The translations under genes were made by a program, and so were the position numbers. The notes beneath the pieces are model-generated. The model ran no database searches, was not told the DNA's origin, and worked only from the letters and a program-made list of their open reading frames with translations. 5,570 nucleotides of DNA, from the NCBI GenBank assembly GCA_016179995.1, contig JACPCC010000105.1, positions 1-5,570 of the forward strand, read 5' to 3'. This document shows positions 1 to 5,561 of the stretch, one piece after another (within the stretch, counting starts at the first letter, position 1; every line of letters starts with the position of its first letter). The stretch comes from Candidatus Woesearchaeota archaeon (GTDB lineage Archaea; Nanobdellota; Nanobdellia; Woesearchaeales; GW2011-AR9).

Positions 1-771
1 TCCATTATCTAGCATCAAACTTAATAATTTTTTACGTGATTCTATAAATTTACTGCTAACTGCCAACTGCAGTACCTCATTTACTTCTTTAGGTTTAGCA
101 ACAGCAGCCATGGAATAAATTATCTCGGCGTCAATATTTTTCTTCATTACGGCGCAGCTTTGCAGAACGTTTTCTAATTTACGGCAGTCCCCTTCAGATA
201 TTTCATAAAGGGCTTCTTTAGCTTCTGAAGTTACTGTTAGATTTTCTTCTTTTGCCACTTTTTCAATTAAGGTAAAGATTTCTTCCTTGCTTAAAGGTTT
301 GAAACGGAAAACAGCACAACGGCTCTGTATCGGATCGATAATTTTTGAGGAATAGTTGCAGCTCAAAATAAATCTGCATGTTTTAGTGTAATTTTCCATA
401 GTTCGACGCAGCGCTTGCTGGGCTTCTCTAGTCAAAGCATCGCTTTCGTCGAGGTAGATTATTTTAAAAGGCACATCGCCGATAGATTTGGTGCGGGCAA
501 AGTCTTTTACTTTAACACGGACTACGTCTATACCGCGTTCATCGGAGGCGTTTAATTCTAATGTATTTTCCCGCCAATTTGAACCAAACAATTGTTTAGC
601 AATAACTAAAGAAAGAGTAGTTTTGCCTACACCGGCAGGGCCGCTAAAGAGCAAGTGCGGCAAGTTTCTCTGCAGTACAAAAGCCTTGATTTTATCTATA
701 ATCTCGGTTTGGCCTTTTATTTCTTCAAATGAGCTGGGGCGGTATTTTTCGGTCCAAATAGTTGAGTCCAT
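1..771 (-). CDS. rfcS: Replication factor C small subunit (clamp loader ATPase), N-terminal 257 residues, 3' end outside window
   Basis: This is an AAA+ ATPase subunit of the clamp loader, which uses ATP to open the PCNA ring and place it on primed DNA. Visible in the translation: the RFC-box start WTEKYRP (residues 6-12), Walker [10 protein letters not shown] (44-52), Walker [11 protein letters not shown] with D108/E109, a sensor-1-like ILSCNYSSK, and the SRC motif with arginine finger R151. The lid and the start of the C-terminal collar domain follow. Family members are usually about 315-330 residues, so roughly the last 60-70 lie left of position 1. The ATG at 771 is chosen because translation from it begins immediately before the conserved N-terminal motif and an in-frame stop lies upstream near 807. 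The Walker B reads DESD where most archaeal small subunits have DEAD, a mild substitution that keeps both catalytic acids. It is divergent from the SpoIIM-like gene and has a strong TATA box at 829-840. The large-subunit gene is not in the window. Confidence 0.96.
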   Translation of the reverse strand, partial: MDSTIWTEKYRPSSFEEIKGQTEIIDKIKAFVLQRNLPHLLFSGPAGVGKTTLSLVIAKQLFGSNWRENTLELNASDERGIDVVRVKVKDFARTKSIGDVPFKIIYLDESDALTREAQQALRRTMENYTKTCRFILSCNYSSKIIDPIQSRCAVFRFKPLSKEEIFTLIEKVAKEENLTVTSEAKEALYEISEGDCRKLENVLQSCAVMKKNIDAEIIYSMAAVAKPKEVNEVLQLAVSSKFIESRKKLLSLMLDNG

Positions 772-828
772 ATTTTCTCTCGAATGATTTATTATTTGTT
801 CTAGTTATTATTGTCTCCTAGAAAGGTG

Positions 829-840
829 CTTTTATATAAG
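829..840 (-). promoter_or_regulatory. Archaeal TATA box with BRE for the RFC small subunit gene
   Basis: On the minus strand the sequence reads GCAGAAAA followed by CTTATATAAAAG, a purine-rich BRE-like stretch next to a near-consensus archaeal TATA box. The usual 25-27 base spacing would put the transcription start near 809, giving a leader of about 38 bases before the ATG at 771. The TTATATAA core is palindromic, so it might also fire rightward, but a better-placed box for the rightward gene exists at 904-911. The assignment is by pattern only. Confidence 0.7.
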
Positions 841-903
841 TTTTCTGCTTGACTTTTGATAATTCTGAGAAAGATTTATTTTTCAATGGTAGCCTTAGAA
901 ATG

Positions 904-911
904 TTTATATA
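904..911 (+). promoter_or_regulatory. TATA box for the SpoIIM-like gene, placed for a leaderless transcript
   Basis: TTTATATA is preceded by the purine-rich AGAAATG (897-903), matching an archaeal BRE plus TATA box. Its centre lies about 25 bases before the ATG at 933, so the predicted transcription start falls on or next to that start codon. This both identifies the promoter and supports 933 over the upstream TTG at 849. Confidence 0.65.
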
Positions 912-932
912 CTTTTCAAAACTCGTAAGGAT

Positions 933-1787
933 ATGGTTTTAGAATCTCTTTTCAATCCTTTTATAGTTAAAAAAAAACCTTATGAGATGTTTTTAGCGGG
1001 TTTTCTTTATTCTATCGTTGGTGTATTTCTGGGTTATGCAGTTTTTAGGGAAATTGCCGGAATATTAGCAGTCTTTCTTATAGTCATGGCCACTGTGCCT
1101 TTATTGTATACTACCATCAAAGAAGAGGAAGAGCTGGATTTAAAGTATGATAAAGAAATTATTTTGCTAAAAGAGCACACAAAAGTATTACTCTTCTTGA
1201 TGTTTCTCTTTCTAGGCATTACTTCGGCGTTGGTGTTGCTTTATGTTTTTCTTCCACATAGTATGACTTCAGAAATATTTGTGATGCAGGAGCAGGCCAT
1301 TCTTAATGTGAACAGTAATTTACAAGGAAATGTAACCGGTTTTGCTATTAAGTTAGATATCTTAAGTAAAATATTTATGAATAATTTGAAGGTGCTATTT
1401 TTCTGTCTTATCTTTGCTGTGCTTTATGGTACGGGGGCAATATTTATTTTGACTTGGAACGCCTCTGTTATCGCTGTGGCCATGGGAAACTTTATTAAAT
1501 TGGAGATTGGCAAGGTCGTAGGCTTGGTGGGATTTTCTTCTGCTTCATCTTATTTTTGGGCGGCAACATTTAGTCTTATTCGTTCTTTGACGCATGGTAT
1601 TTTTGAAATTGCTGCTTATTTTATAGCGGGGCTTGGTGGCGGTATAATTTCTGTGGCTCTAGTAAAACACAATTTTGGTAATGAAAAAGTCCTCATTGAT
1701 GCGATGGATTTGATTTTAATTAGTTTGGGTGTACTATTTATGGCGGCGTTGGTAGAAGTGTTTATTACGCCGGCCTTGTTTGCTTAA
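933..1787 (+). CDS. SpoIIM-family (stage II sporulation protein M-like) integral membrane protein
   Basis: The 284-residue product is a polytopic membrane protein of the SpoIIM family (PF01944 type). Archaeal members have no sporulation role and their function is unknown. The frame is open from a TTG at 849, but I start it at ATG 933. The N-terminus then reads MVLESLFNPF, which matches my memory of archaeal homologues. A TATA box sits 25 bases upstream, and AAGG lies just before the codon. The extra 28 residues from 849 are polar and would be encoded across the promoter. Hydrophobic segments lie at about 19-38, 41-61, 84-107, 151-187 (long, probably two helices), 200-217, 221-243 and 258-281. 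An acidic stretch, EEEELDLKYDKE, lies between the second and third. Conserved-looking features are NNLKV (150-154), HGxFE (221-225) followed by AGLGGG, and the C-terminal EVFITP. It diverges from rfcS and converges with the DUF1003 gene. A membrane-remodelling or transport role is only a guess. Confidence 0.88.
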   Translation: MVLESLFNPFIVKKKPYEMFLAGFLYSIVGVFLGYAVFREIAGILAVFLIVMATVPLLYTTIKEEEELDLKYDKEIILLKEHTKVLLFLMFLFLGITSALVLLYVFLPHSMTSEIFVMQEQAILNVNSNLQGNVTGFAIKLDILSKIFMNNLKVLFFCLIFAVLYGTGAIFILTWNASVIAVAMGNFIKLEIGKVVGLVGFSSASSYFWAATFSLIRSLTHGIFEIAAYFIAGLGGGIISVALVKHNFGNEKVLIDAMDLILISLGVLFMAALVEVFITPALFA

Positions 1788-1811
1788 AGTTAAAAAGGGG
1801 TTTTTCCGCCA

Positions 1812-1880
1812 GTGTTGGGCTGTTTTTTTTCCCGACTAAAATTAATTAATACTTTCCACCAAAAAAACACTGCGCAACCC
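1812..1880. terminator. Probable bidirectional terminator between convergent genes
   Basis: A run of eight T (1823-1830) follows the rightward SpoIIM-like gene, and a run of seven A (1861-1867) gives a T-tract for the leftward DUF1003 gene. The flanks are imperfectly complementary: the strand from 1812 (GTGTTGGGC then TGTTTTTTT) can pair with 1861-1880 (AAAAAAACA ... GCGCAACCC), with a loop of about 30 bases. Archaeal termination relies mainly on T-tracts, so the two T runs are the main evidence and the stem is secondary. A further run of five T follows GGGG near 1801. Confidence 0.5.
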
Positions 1881-1944
1881 AAGAAAAATTAAGAAGACTA
1901 CCTACTGGGCCGCCAGTTATTACTAGCTTTTCTAACAGTGCTCT

Positions 1945-2406
1945 TCATTTTGTCAATATTTTTTTAATCAATTCTAAATCTTTTTGAATATCCTGTATCT
2001 CTCTTTCAGCTTTACGATTGACTTGATAATCGTATTTGGCCTGGATTCTATCTCTTTGCACTTCTCTGTTTTGCGACATAAGAATAACCGGAGCTTGAAG
2101 CGCAGCCAAACAGGAAAGAAACAAGTTCAAAAGGATAAAAGGATAGGGATCAAAAGGTCTGACTAAAAGAACGTAAGAATTAATTAACATCCAAATTACT
2201 AAGATACCCGAGAACAGTAAAATGAAAGACCAGCTTCCGGCAAATTCTGCCAAACTGTCTGCCGCTTTTTGCCCCAAAGTTAATTTATGACGATAAAATG
2301 GGAGTCTTTTGTTTGAATTTCCGTAATGTTCGTTGTGGTTATCATCGCGGTATTCTTTCTGTAAAACATATTTTGTACTTTCTTTTTTATTGTTTTTTTT
2401 ACTCAT
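1945..2406 (-). CDS. DUF1003 family membrane protein
   Basis: The 153-residue product belongs to the DUF1003 family (PF06210 type), which is widespread and has no known biochemical role. After a basic, polar N-terminal tail (1-40) comes the family signature KLTLGQKAADSLAEFAGSW (41-59). Then follow a first transmembrane helix (about 58-80), RPFDPYPFILLN (83-94), a second helix (about 88-110) running into QAPVILMSQNR (104-114), and a charged C-terminal helix likely to form a coiled coil (115-153). The frame is open to an ATG at 2460, adding 18 residues, but I prefer ATG 2406. A TATA box lies 28 bases upstream of it, and the longer form would take its first codons from the terminal repeat of the inserted element at 2451-2567. 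The family core is unaffected by this choice. The gene converges with the SpoIIM-like gene, which may or may not reflect shared membrane function. Confidence 0.9.
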   Translation of the reverse strand: MSKKNNKKESTKYVLQKEYRDDNHNEHYGNSNKRLPFYRHKLTLGQKAADSLAEFAGSWSFILLFSGILVIWMLINSYVLLVRPFDPYPFILLNLFLSCLAALQAPVILMSQNREVQRDRIQAKYDYQVNRKAEREIQDIQKDLELIKKILTK

Positions 2407-2428
2407 AAAGGGAAGAATGTTTTTTTCG

Positions 2429-2440
2429 TTTATATATTTT
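2429..2440 (-). promoter_or_regulatory. TATA box for the DUF1003 gene
   Basis: On the minus strand this reads AAAATATATAAA, centred about 28 bases before the ATG at 2406, which predicts a leaderless or near-leaderless transcript. The border of the inserted element is at 2451, about 11 bases upstream of the box, so the insertion lies beside the BRE position and replaces whatever upstream sequence the promoter once had. Confidence 0.65.
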
Positions 2441-2442
2441 TG

Positions 2443-2450
2443 TGCTTTGC
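2443..2450. repeat. Target-site duplication, left copy (TGCTTTGC)
   Basis: The octamer TGCTTTGC directly abuts the left terminal inverted repeat of the 117-bp element and is repeated in the same orientation immediately after the right one (2568-2575). Exact 8-bp direct repeats at both borders are what a staggered transposase cut leaves behind. Confidence 0.8.
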
Positions 2451-2567
2451 GTATGTGCATAGCTCGTTCGCGCAGTTTCTTCGATAAAACTACTTGGATC
2501 GGAAACTATTTCTATTAGTCTTACGAATAGCTAAGCGCTCACTGGTCAGTTGACGCTATGCACATAC
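2451..2567. mobile_element. 117-bp MITE-like element with 13-bp perfect terminal inverted repeats and 8-bp target duplication
   Basis: The left end GTATGTGCATAGC (2451-2463) and the right end GCTATGCACATAC (2555-2567) are exact reverse complements. The octamer TGCTTTGC flanks both ends as a direct repeat. The interior has no open frame of note, so mobility would depend on a transposase supplied from elsewhere. It contains two smaller hairpins (2474-2485 with 2498-2507, and 2512-2516 with 2526-2530). I cannot name the parent insertion-sequence family: the 8-bp duplication is shared by several families, and the terminal bases do not match one I recognise with confidence. The element lies between the DUF1003 promoter and the 3' end of the RPA-like gene. 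Other explanations, such as a structured RNA or terminator, would account for the inverted repeat but not for the direct repeats at its edges. Confidence 0.78.
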
Positions 2568-2575
2568 TGCTTTGC
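2568..2575. repeat. Target-site duplication, right copy (TGCTTTGC)
   Basis: Same octamer and orientation as 2443-2450, touching the right end of the inverted repeat. Removing the element and one copy would give a plausible empty site in which the DUF1003 promoter joins directly to the sequence now starting at 2576. Confidence 0.8.
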
Positions 2576-2615
2576 TAGTGTCTAACACCTTGGCGCGTTA
2601 AGCTAAATAACGTCA

Positions 2616-3389
2616 TCAAAGCAATTTTACTTTTCCTGGGGTTATCTGGTAAATGTCTCCCTTTTCAAGCATTTTTTTAATCAATGCCTCGCTGTCTCTC
2701 AGGGGGGATTTTTCTAAGAGTTCTTCTATTAACACACCAGAACCAGAATCCATTTCTCTAATTAAAGTGCCAATCTTTTGAAAGGGAAAAGAATTGTCGT
2801 CTGCCCCAACAACTAAATCTTCTTCGACAATTTCTTCCTCGGCAATCTCTTTCTTAACAATCTTTTCTTTAGCAATTTCTTTTTCAACAATCGTTTCTTT
2901 AGTAATTGTTTTTCTTTCTTTTTTAACTTCAACATTCTGTTCTTTCATTTCAAAATGCGGTTTATCTTCTACTATTGTCGCTGTCTGGTTTAGTTTTGAA
3001 CGTTCTAAAAAGCGGTGTTTCATCCACAAAGGAGAAACTTTTTTAATAATTTCTGGAGAAAGATAAATCTCTTCATTGAAGAGGCGGATTTTTCCAATGA
3101 GCAGGACCATGTCGCCTAAATTTAAATTTTCTAAATTTTTGCTTTCCTCAAAAAAACGAGCCACTAAAACAGCCGTTCCATCGTCCATTAGGAAGTTAGT
3201 GATACTCCCTATTTTTTCTTTATTGATTATGGTAGCCAAGGCATTGAAGCGCTGCGTTTTAATTCCGTTTGTGCAGAGCAAGAAAGGCGGCTCATTTTCC
3301 GGCAGCTGTAGTTCGCCTTCTAGTATTTCGTTAAAAGTCAGATGCAGGGCGGCCTGGCGGACCACCGATATTTCGTTGGGGGCGGGCAT
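2616..3389 (-). CDS. RPA32-like OB-fold single-strand DNA-binding protein with C-terminal winged helix
   Basis: The 257-residue product resembles archaeal RPA32-like proteins, which coat single-stranded DNA during replication and repair. Visible parts: a leader (1-44) including LTFNEILEGELQL; an OB-fold (about 47-118) with the strand pattern RFNALATIINKE, ITNFLMDDGTAVLVARFF, GDMVLLIGKIRLFNEEIYLSPEIIKKV; and a bridging segment (119-135, PLWMKHRFLER). A highly charged linker (about 140-197) follows, built largely of pentapeptide repeats. The last part (200-257) is predicted to be a small winged-helix domain ending IKKMLEKGDIYQITPGKVKLL. The layout of OB-fold, flexible linker and winged helix matches RPA32. 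No zinc-finger cysteines are seen, unlike RPA41/RPA70-type subunits. The ATG at 3389 is the only suitable start before the fold. It lies 139 bp downstream of MCM on the same strand, with its own likely TATA box at 3423-3430. The exact subunit name is uncertain. Confidence 0.86.
   Translation of the reverse strand: MPAPNEISVVRQAALHLTFNEILEGELQLPENEPPFLLCTNGIKTQRFNALATIINKEKIGSITNFLMDDGTAVLVARFFEESKNLENLNLGDMVLLIGKIRLFNEEIYLSPEIIKKVSPLWMKHRFLERSKLNQTATIVEDKPHFEMKEQNVEVKKERKTITKETIVEKEIAKEKIVKKEIAEEEIVEEDLVVGADDNSFPFQKIGTLIREMDSGSGVLIEELLEKSPLRDSEALIKKMLEKGDIYQITPGKVKLL
2817..2906 (-). repeat. 15-bp tandem repeat coding for pentapeptides in the RPA-like linker
   Basis: Residues 162-191 of the RPA-like protein divide into six consecutive pentapeptides of the form I-[VAT]-x-[KE]-x, for example IVEKE, IAKEK and IVKKE, with V and A alternating in the middle four. 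The DNA shows the same 15-base period, with AACAATC/AGCAATT-type blocks recurring on the plus strand. The stretch is a charged, probably helical spacer between the OB-fold and the winged helix. It is not predicted to bind anything by itself. Confidence 0.8.
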
Positions 3390-3422
3390 TTTATTGAAAA
3401 TTATTTCTTAGGCAATACTAGT

Positions 3423-3430
3423 TAATTATA
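3423..3430 (-). promoter_or_regulatory. Probable TATA box for the RPA-like gene
   Basis: TATAATTA on the minus strand, centred about 37 bases before the ATG at 3389, would give a short leader of about 10 bases. It lies directly after the second of two hairpins downstream of MCM, so a terminator-then-promoter arrangement is possible. The box is weaker than the other TATA boxes in the window, and co-transcription with MCM is not excluded. Confidence 0.45.
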
Positions 3431-3431
3431 G

Positions 3432-3470
3432 AGAGGTTTGAATAACTCCATTTATTTAGTTCAAACCTCT
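3432..3470. repeat. Inverted repeat, hairpin 1 in the MCM-RPA gap
   Basis: AGAGGTTTGAA (3432-3442) and TTCAAACCTCT (3460-3470) form a perfect 11-bp stem with a 17-base loop. In the direction of MCM transcription it is the second hairpin after the stop codon and ends just before the TATA box of the RPA-like gene. No T-tract follows, so it is not a classical intrinsic terminator. Confidence 0.75.
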
Positions 3471-3476
3471 AAAGAT

Positions 3477-3526
3477 GACTTTGAAGAACCCCAGTATTCA
3501 TCAAATTTTTGAGGTTAATCAAAGTC
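3477..3526. repeat. Inverted repeat, hairpin 2 immediately after the MCM stop
   Basis: GACTTTGAAGAACCCC (3477-3492) and GAGGTTAATCAAAGTC (3511-3526) pair over 16 positions with three mismatches, around an 18-base loop. The stem begins two bases past the MCM stop codon (3529-3531). Its arms resemble those of hairpin 1 (TTTGAAGAACCCC against TTTGAATAACTCC, 11 of 13 identical), suggesting a diverged duplication. Possible roles are 3'-end formation, mRNA stabilisation or a protein-binding site; the sequence does not decide between them. Confidence 0.7.
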
Positions 3527-3528
3527 CT

Positions 3529-5550
3529 CTATAATCTTTGTACAAATCCGCGCTTCGGTTCGTAAATATCGCCATTGCGTCGCAAAGTAGCCAATAAATC
3601 TTCTACTTGACTTGGAGTAATACCTTTCTCTTGCGCGGCTTCAATAATGTTTTCTACAGGGATAGTTTTTACTTTCATCTGTTCTTCTAAAGCAGCGATA
3701 ATATCTTTGATGAGAGTGAGGCTGCTTCTTTGCGTAGCGGTGATGCGGCTGCCGATACGGTCAATGTCTATTTTTCCAGTCTCTTGGTCTTTAGCAATTT
3801 GATTCAAACAATAATCTATCAATTCAATGGCTTTTTGGGCGTCTTTTTTGAGTACTAGGTTAGATAGCCGCAGCTTTGCCGAAGCTTCAGCTAACCTGAT
3901 CAAGGCTTCTAATTGTCTAGCAGTGATGGGTATGCTTTTTATACTTCCATCGTCAGACATTCCTGCACTGCGCATAGTAATATAATATTCTTTTATCTCT
4001 TCCATGGCTTCATCGCTAATACGTGGCTCTATTTTTTGACGGATATAAGCAAAATATTTTTTCAGTAATTTGGTAGAGAGAGAAGATTCGGCTTTTTGCG
4101 GATCTTGATGTAGTTTAAGAATGAAGGATGCCACACGCTCATCTTTCTCTCGATTGGGCAAGTCTTTGATTGGGAAGATAAGGTCAAAACGATTAATTAA
4201 AGTGGGCGGTAAATTTATTTGTTTAGCAATAAGCTCATAGGGGTCAAAGCGGCCCAGTTTAGGATTGGCAGCGGCAATAATCGTGGTTTCACATTTCAGT
4301 GTGGCTTGGATATTGGCTTTGCTAATGCTGATTTGCTGCTGTTCCATGCCCTCGTGCAAAGCCGAAGTGTCTTCTTTGCCCATCTTATCCATTTCATCGA
4401 TAATGGCAAAACCTTTGTTAGCTAAAACTAAAGTTCCGGCCTCTAAACTCCAGCCGCCCAAAAATTCGTCTTTAACGACGCTGGCGGTAAGACCGGCAGC
4501 CGTGGCTCCTTTACCGCTGGTAAAGCGCGCTTTTGGAGCGATTTTACTAATTCTCTTGAGCAGCTGGCTCTTTGCTGAACCGGGATCTCCAATCAAAAGT
4601 AAGTGCATATCTCCTCTAGTGATAATTCCGTCAGGACGAACTTTTCGACAACCACCGGCTAATTGTAGAATTAAGGCTTCTTTTATTTTGTCGTGCCCGT
4701 AAATGGAGGGAGCAAGATTCTTTACTAAAATATTAATTAAATCTGGGTCTTGAGCTAGTTGTTTAATTTGTTCCAGTTCTTCTGGAGTGATGTTCATTTC
4801 TATGTCATCTTCTTGCAAAGGTTCGACGTAGTTGGCTTCGATAATTAAATCATATTTAGTTGATTGTCCCCCGGTTTTTAGGATGATAGGAACTTCTGTA
4901 ACCCAGCCGCAGATTCTAACTCTTGATCCAGGTCCGGTTCGACGTTCGGAAATGGGGGCAACTAAATCGTCTTTCAAGAATACATTAATTCTTTTGGGCT
5001 GGACACCGTCTAATTCATCCGCGTTTTCTTCTAATACAATTCCCTGCCCATCTACCAATTCTCGAGAAATTTCTTTAAACTTGCCTTTTCGGCCGCAGCT
5101 GCACTTACTGGGCTCTTTGTATTTCTTATCTAATTGGATGATAGTAATTACATTTCCGCAAGAAGGACATTCAAATTTAGCGGCCGCTACATGCGGGCGC
5201 ACATCCGATTTTTGCCGCACTACCCCTTCAGTCCATAAGAACTTATTAAGATGCTTGCTGCGGATGTCGCTCACATTTATTTTCTGTGAGTCTGGCATAT
5301 TGGTTAGGCGGATAGTAAACTTTTGCACTTTTTGTGGCAAGTCGAACTCTTTTACCGCCATTTCTCCCGCTTTTAGCACTTCTTCCGGATTTTCCAGCAG
5401 CTCTTCTGATATTTCAGTGTTAAATTTTACTAATTCAGAGAAATCTAATCCCAAGTACATCTGTCCTTTTCTGACTCCTTCTAATAACTGGGGATAATAA
5501 TTCTGTTCAATAAATTCTCTAAGGACTTTTATTTGTTCTTCTGCTTCCAT
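3529..5550 (-). CDS. mcm: Minichromosome maintenance (MCM) replicative DNA helicase
   Basis: The complete 673-residue product is the archaeal MCM, which forms a hexamer that unwinds DNA 3' to 5' ahead of the replication fork. Domains in order: N-terminal helical domain A (about 1-95); OB-fold with an inserted zinc-binding site C128, C131, C150, C152 (CPSC...CSC) to about 245; linker (250-280); AAA+ helicase core; and a C-terminal winged helix (about 605-673). Core motifs are Walker A GDPGSAKS (321-328), Walker B FAIIDEMDK (381-389), sensor 1 AAANP with N429, arginine finger in LINRFDL (R454), and sensor 2 around ITARQLEAL (R545). All key residues are present, and no intein interrupts Walker A, a common insertion site in archaeal MCM. 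Length is typical. The ATG at 5550 follows a Shine-Dalgarno-like GGTGGGG. The RPA-like gene lies downstream on the same strand. The promoter is outside the window. Confidence 0.97.
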   Translation of the reverse strand: MEAEEQIKVLREFIEQNYYPQLLEGVRKGQMYLGLDFSELVKFNTEISEELLENPEEVLKAGEMAVKEFDLPQKVQKFTIRLTNMPDSQKINVSDIRSKHLNKFLWTEGVVRQKSDVRPHVAAAKFECPSCGNVITIIQLDKKYKEPSKCSCGRKGKFKEISRELVDGQGIVLEENADELDGVQPKRINVFLKDDLVAPISERRTGPGSRVRICGWVTEVPIILKTGGQSTKYDLIIEANYVEPLQEDDIEMNITPEELEQIKQLAQDPDLINILVKNLAPSIYGHDKIKEALILQLAGGCRKVRPDGIITRGDMHLLLIGDPGSAKSQLLKRISKIAPKARFTSGKGATAAGLTASVVKDEFLGGWSLEAGTLVLANKGFAIIDEMDKMGKEDTSALHEGMEQQQISISKANIQATLKCETTIIAAANPKLGRFDPYELIAKQINLPPTLINRFDLIFPIKDLPNREKDERVASFILKLHQDPQKAESSLSTKLLKKYFAYIRQKIEPRISDEAMEEIKEYYITMRSAGMSDDGSIKSIPITARQLEALIRLAEASAKLRLSNLVLKKDAQKAIELIDYCLNQIAKDQETGKIDIDRIGSRITATQRSSLTLIKDIIAALEEQMKVKTIPVENIIEAAQEKGITPSQVEDLLATLRRNGDIYEPKRGFVQRL

Positions 5551-5554
5551 ATAA

Positions 5555-5561
5555 CCCCACC
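5555..5561 (-). promoter_or_regulatory. Shine-Dalgarno-like site for mcm
   Basis: On the minus strand GGTGGGG ends four bases before the ATG at 5550, resembling the GGTG core complementary to the archaeal 16S rRNA 3' end. It supports this start, and it suggests mcm is translated from a leadered or polycistronic message, unlike the apparently leaderless genes elsewhere in the window. Upstream context is cut off at 5570. Confidence 0.55.

Noticed and set aside
488..787. Plus-strand open frame opposite rfcS
   Set aside because: It is antisense to the Walker A region of a clearly coding gene, with no family resemblance or promoter.
849..932. Upstream TTG extension of the SpoIIM-like protein by 28 residues
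   Set aside because: The extension is polar, overlaps the best TATA box, and places the family-like N-terminus MVLESL at residue 29; ATG 933 fits better.
1806..1917. 8-bp direct repeat CCGCCAGT (1806-1813 and 1910-1917) considered as a second target duplication
   Set aside because: The sequence between has no matching terminal inverted repeats, so a chance repeat near a terminator is more likely.
2451..2567. tRNA or attC-like site in the structured element
   Set aside because: No T-loop GGTTCGAATCC-like block or acceptor stem is seen, no integron core sites are visible, and the flanking 8-bp duplication points to transposition.
2794..3411. Plus-strand open frames at 2794-3066 and 3076-3411
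   Set aside because: They are shadows of the RPA-like gene; the serine/isoleucine-rich product of the first is just the reverse of the repeat linker.
3425..3535. Second MITE or small CRISPR in the MCM-RPA gap
   Set aside because: The terminal repeats are imperfect, no flanking target duplication is seen, and one end includes the MCM stop codon. There are only two hairpins, with no regular repeat-spacer pattern.
4567..4590. Intein at the MCM Walker A site
   Set aside because: The Walker A motif GDPGSAKS is uninterrupted and the protein has normal length.
4832..5497. Long plus-strand open frame of 221 codons, with others at 4265-4702 and 4219-4425
   Set aside because: They are antisense to conserved MCM coding sequence, have low-complexity serine-rich translations, and match no recognisable family.
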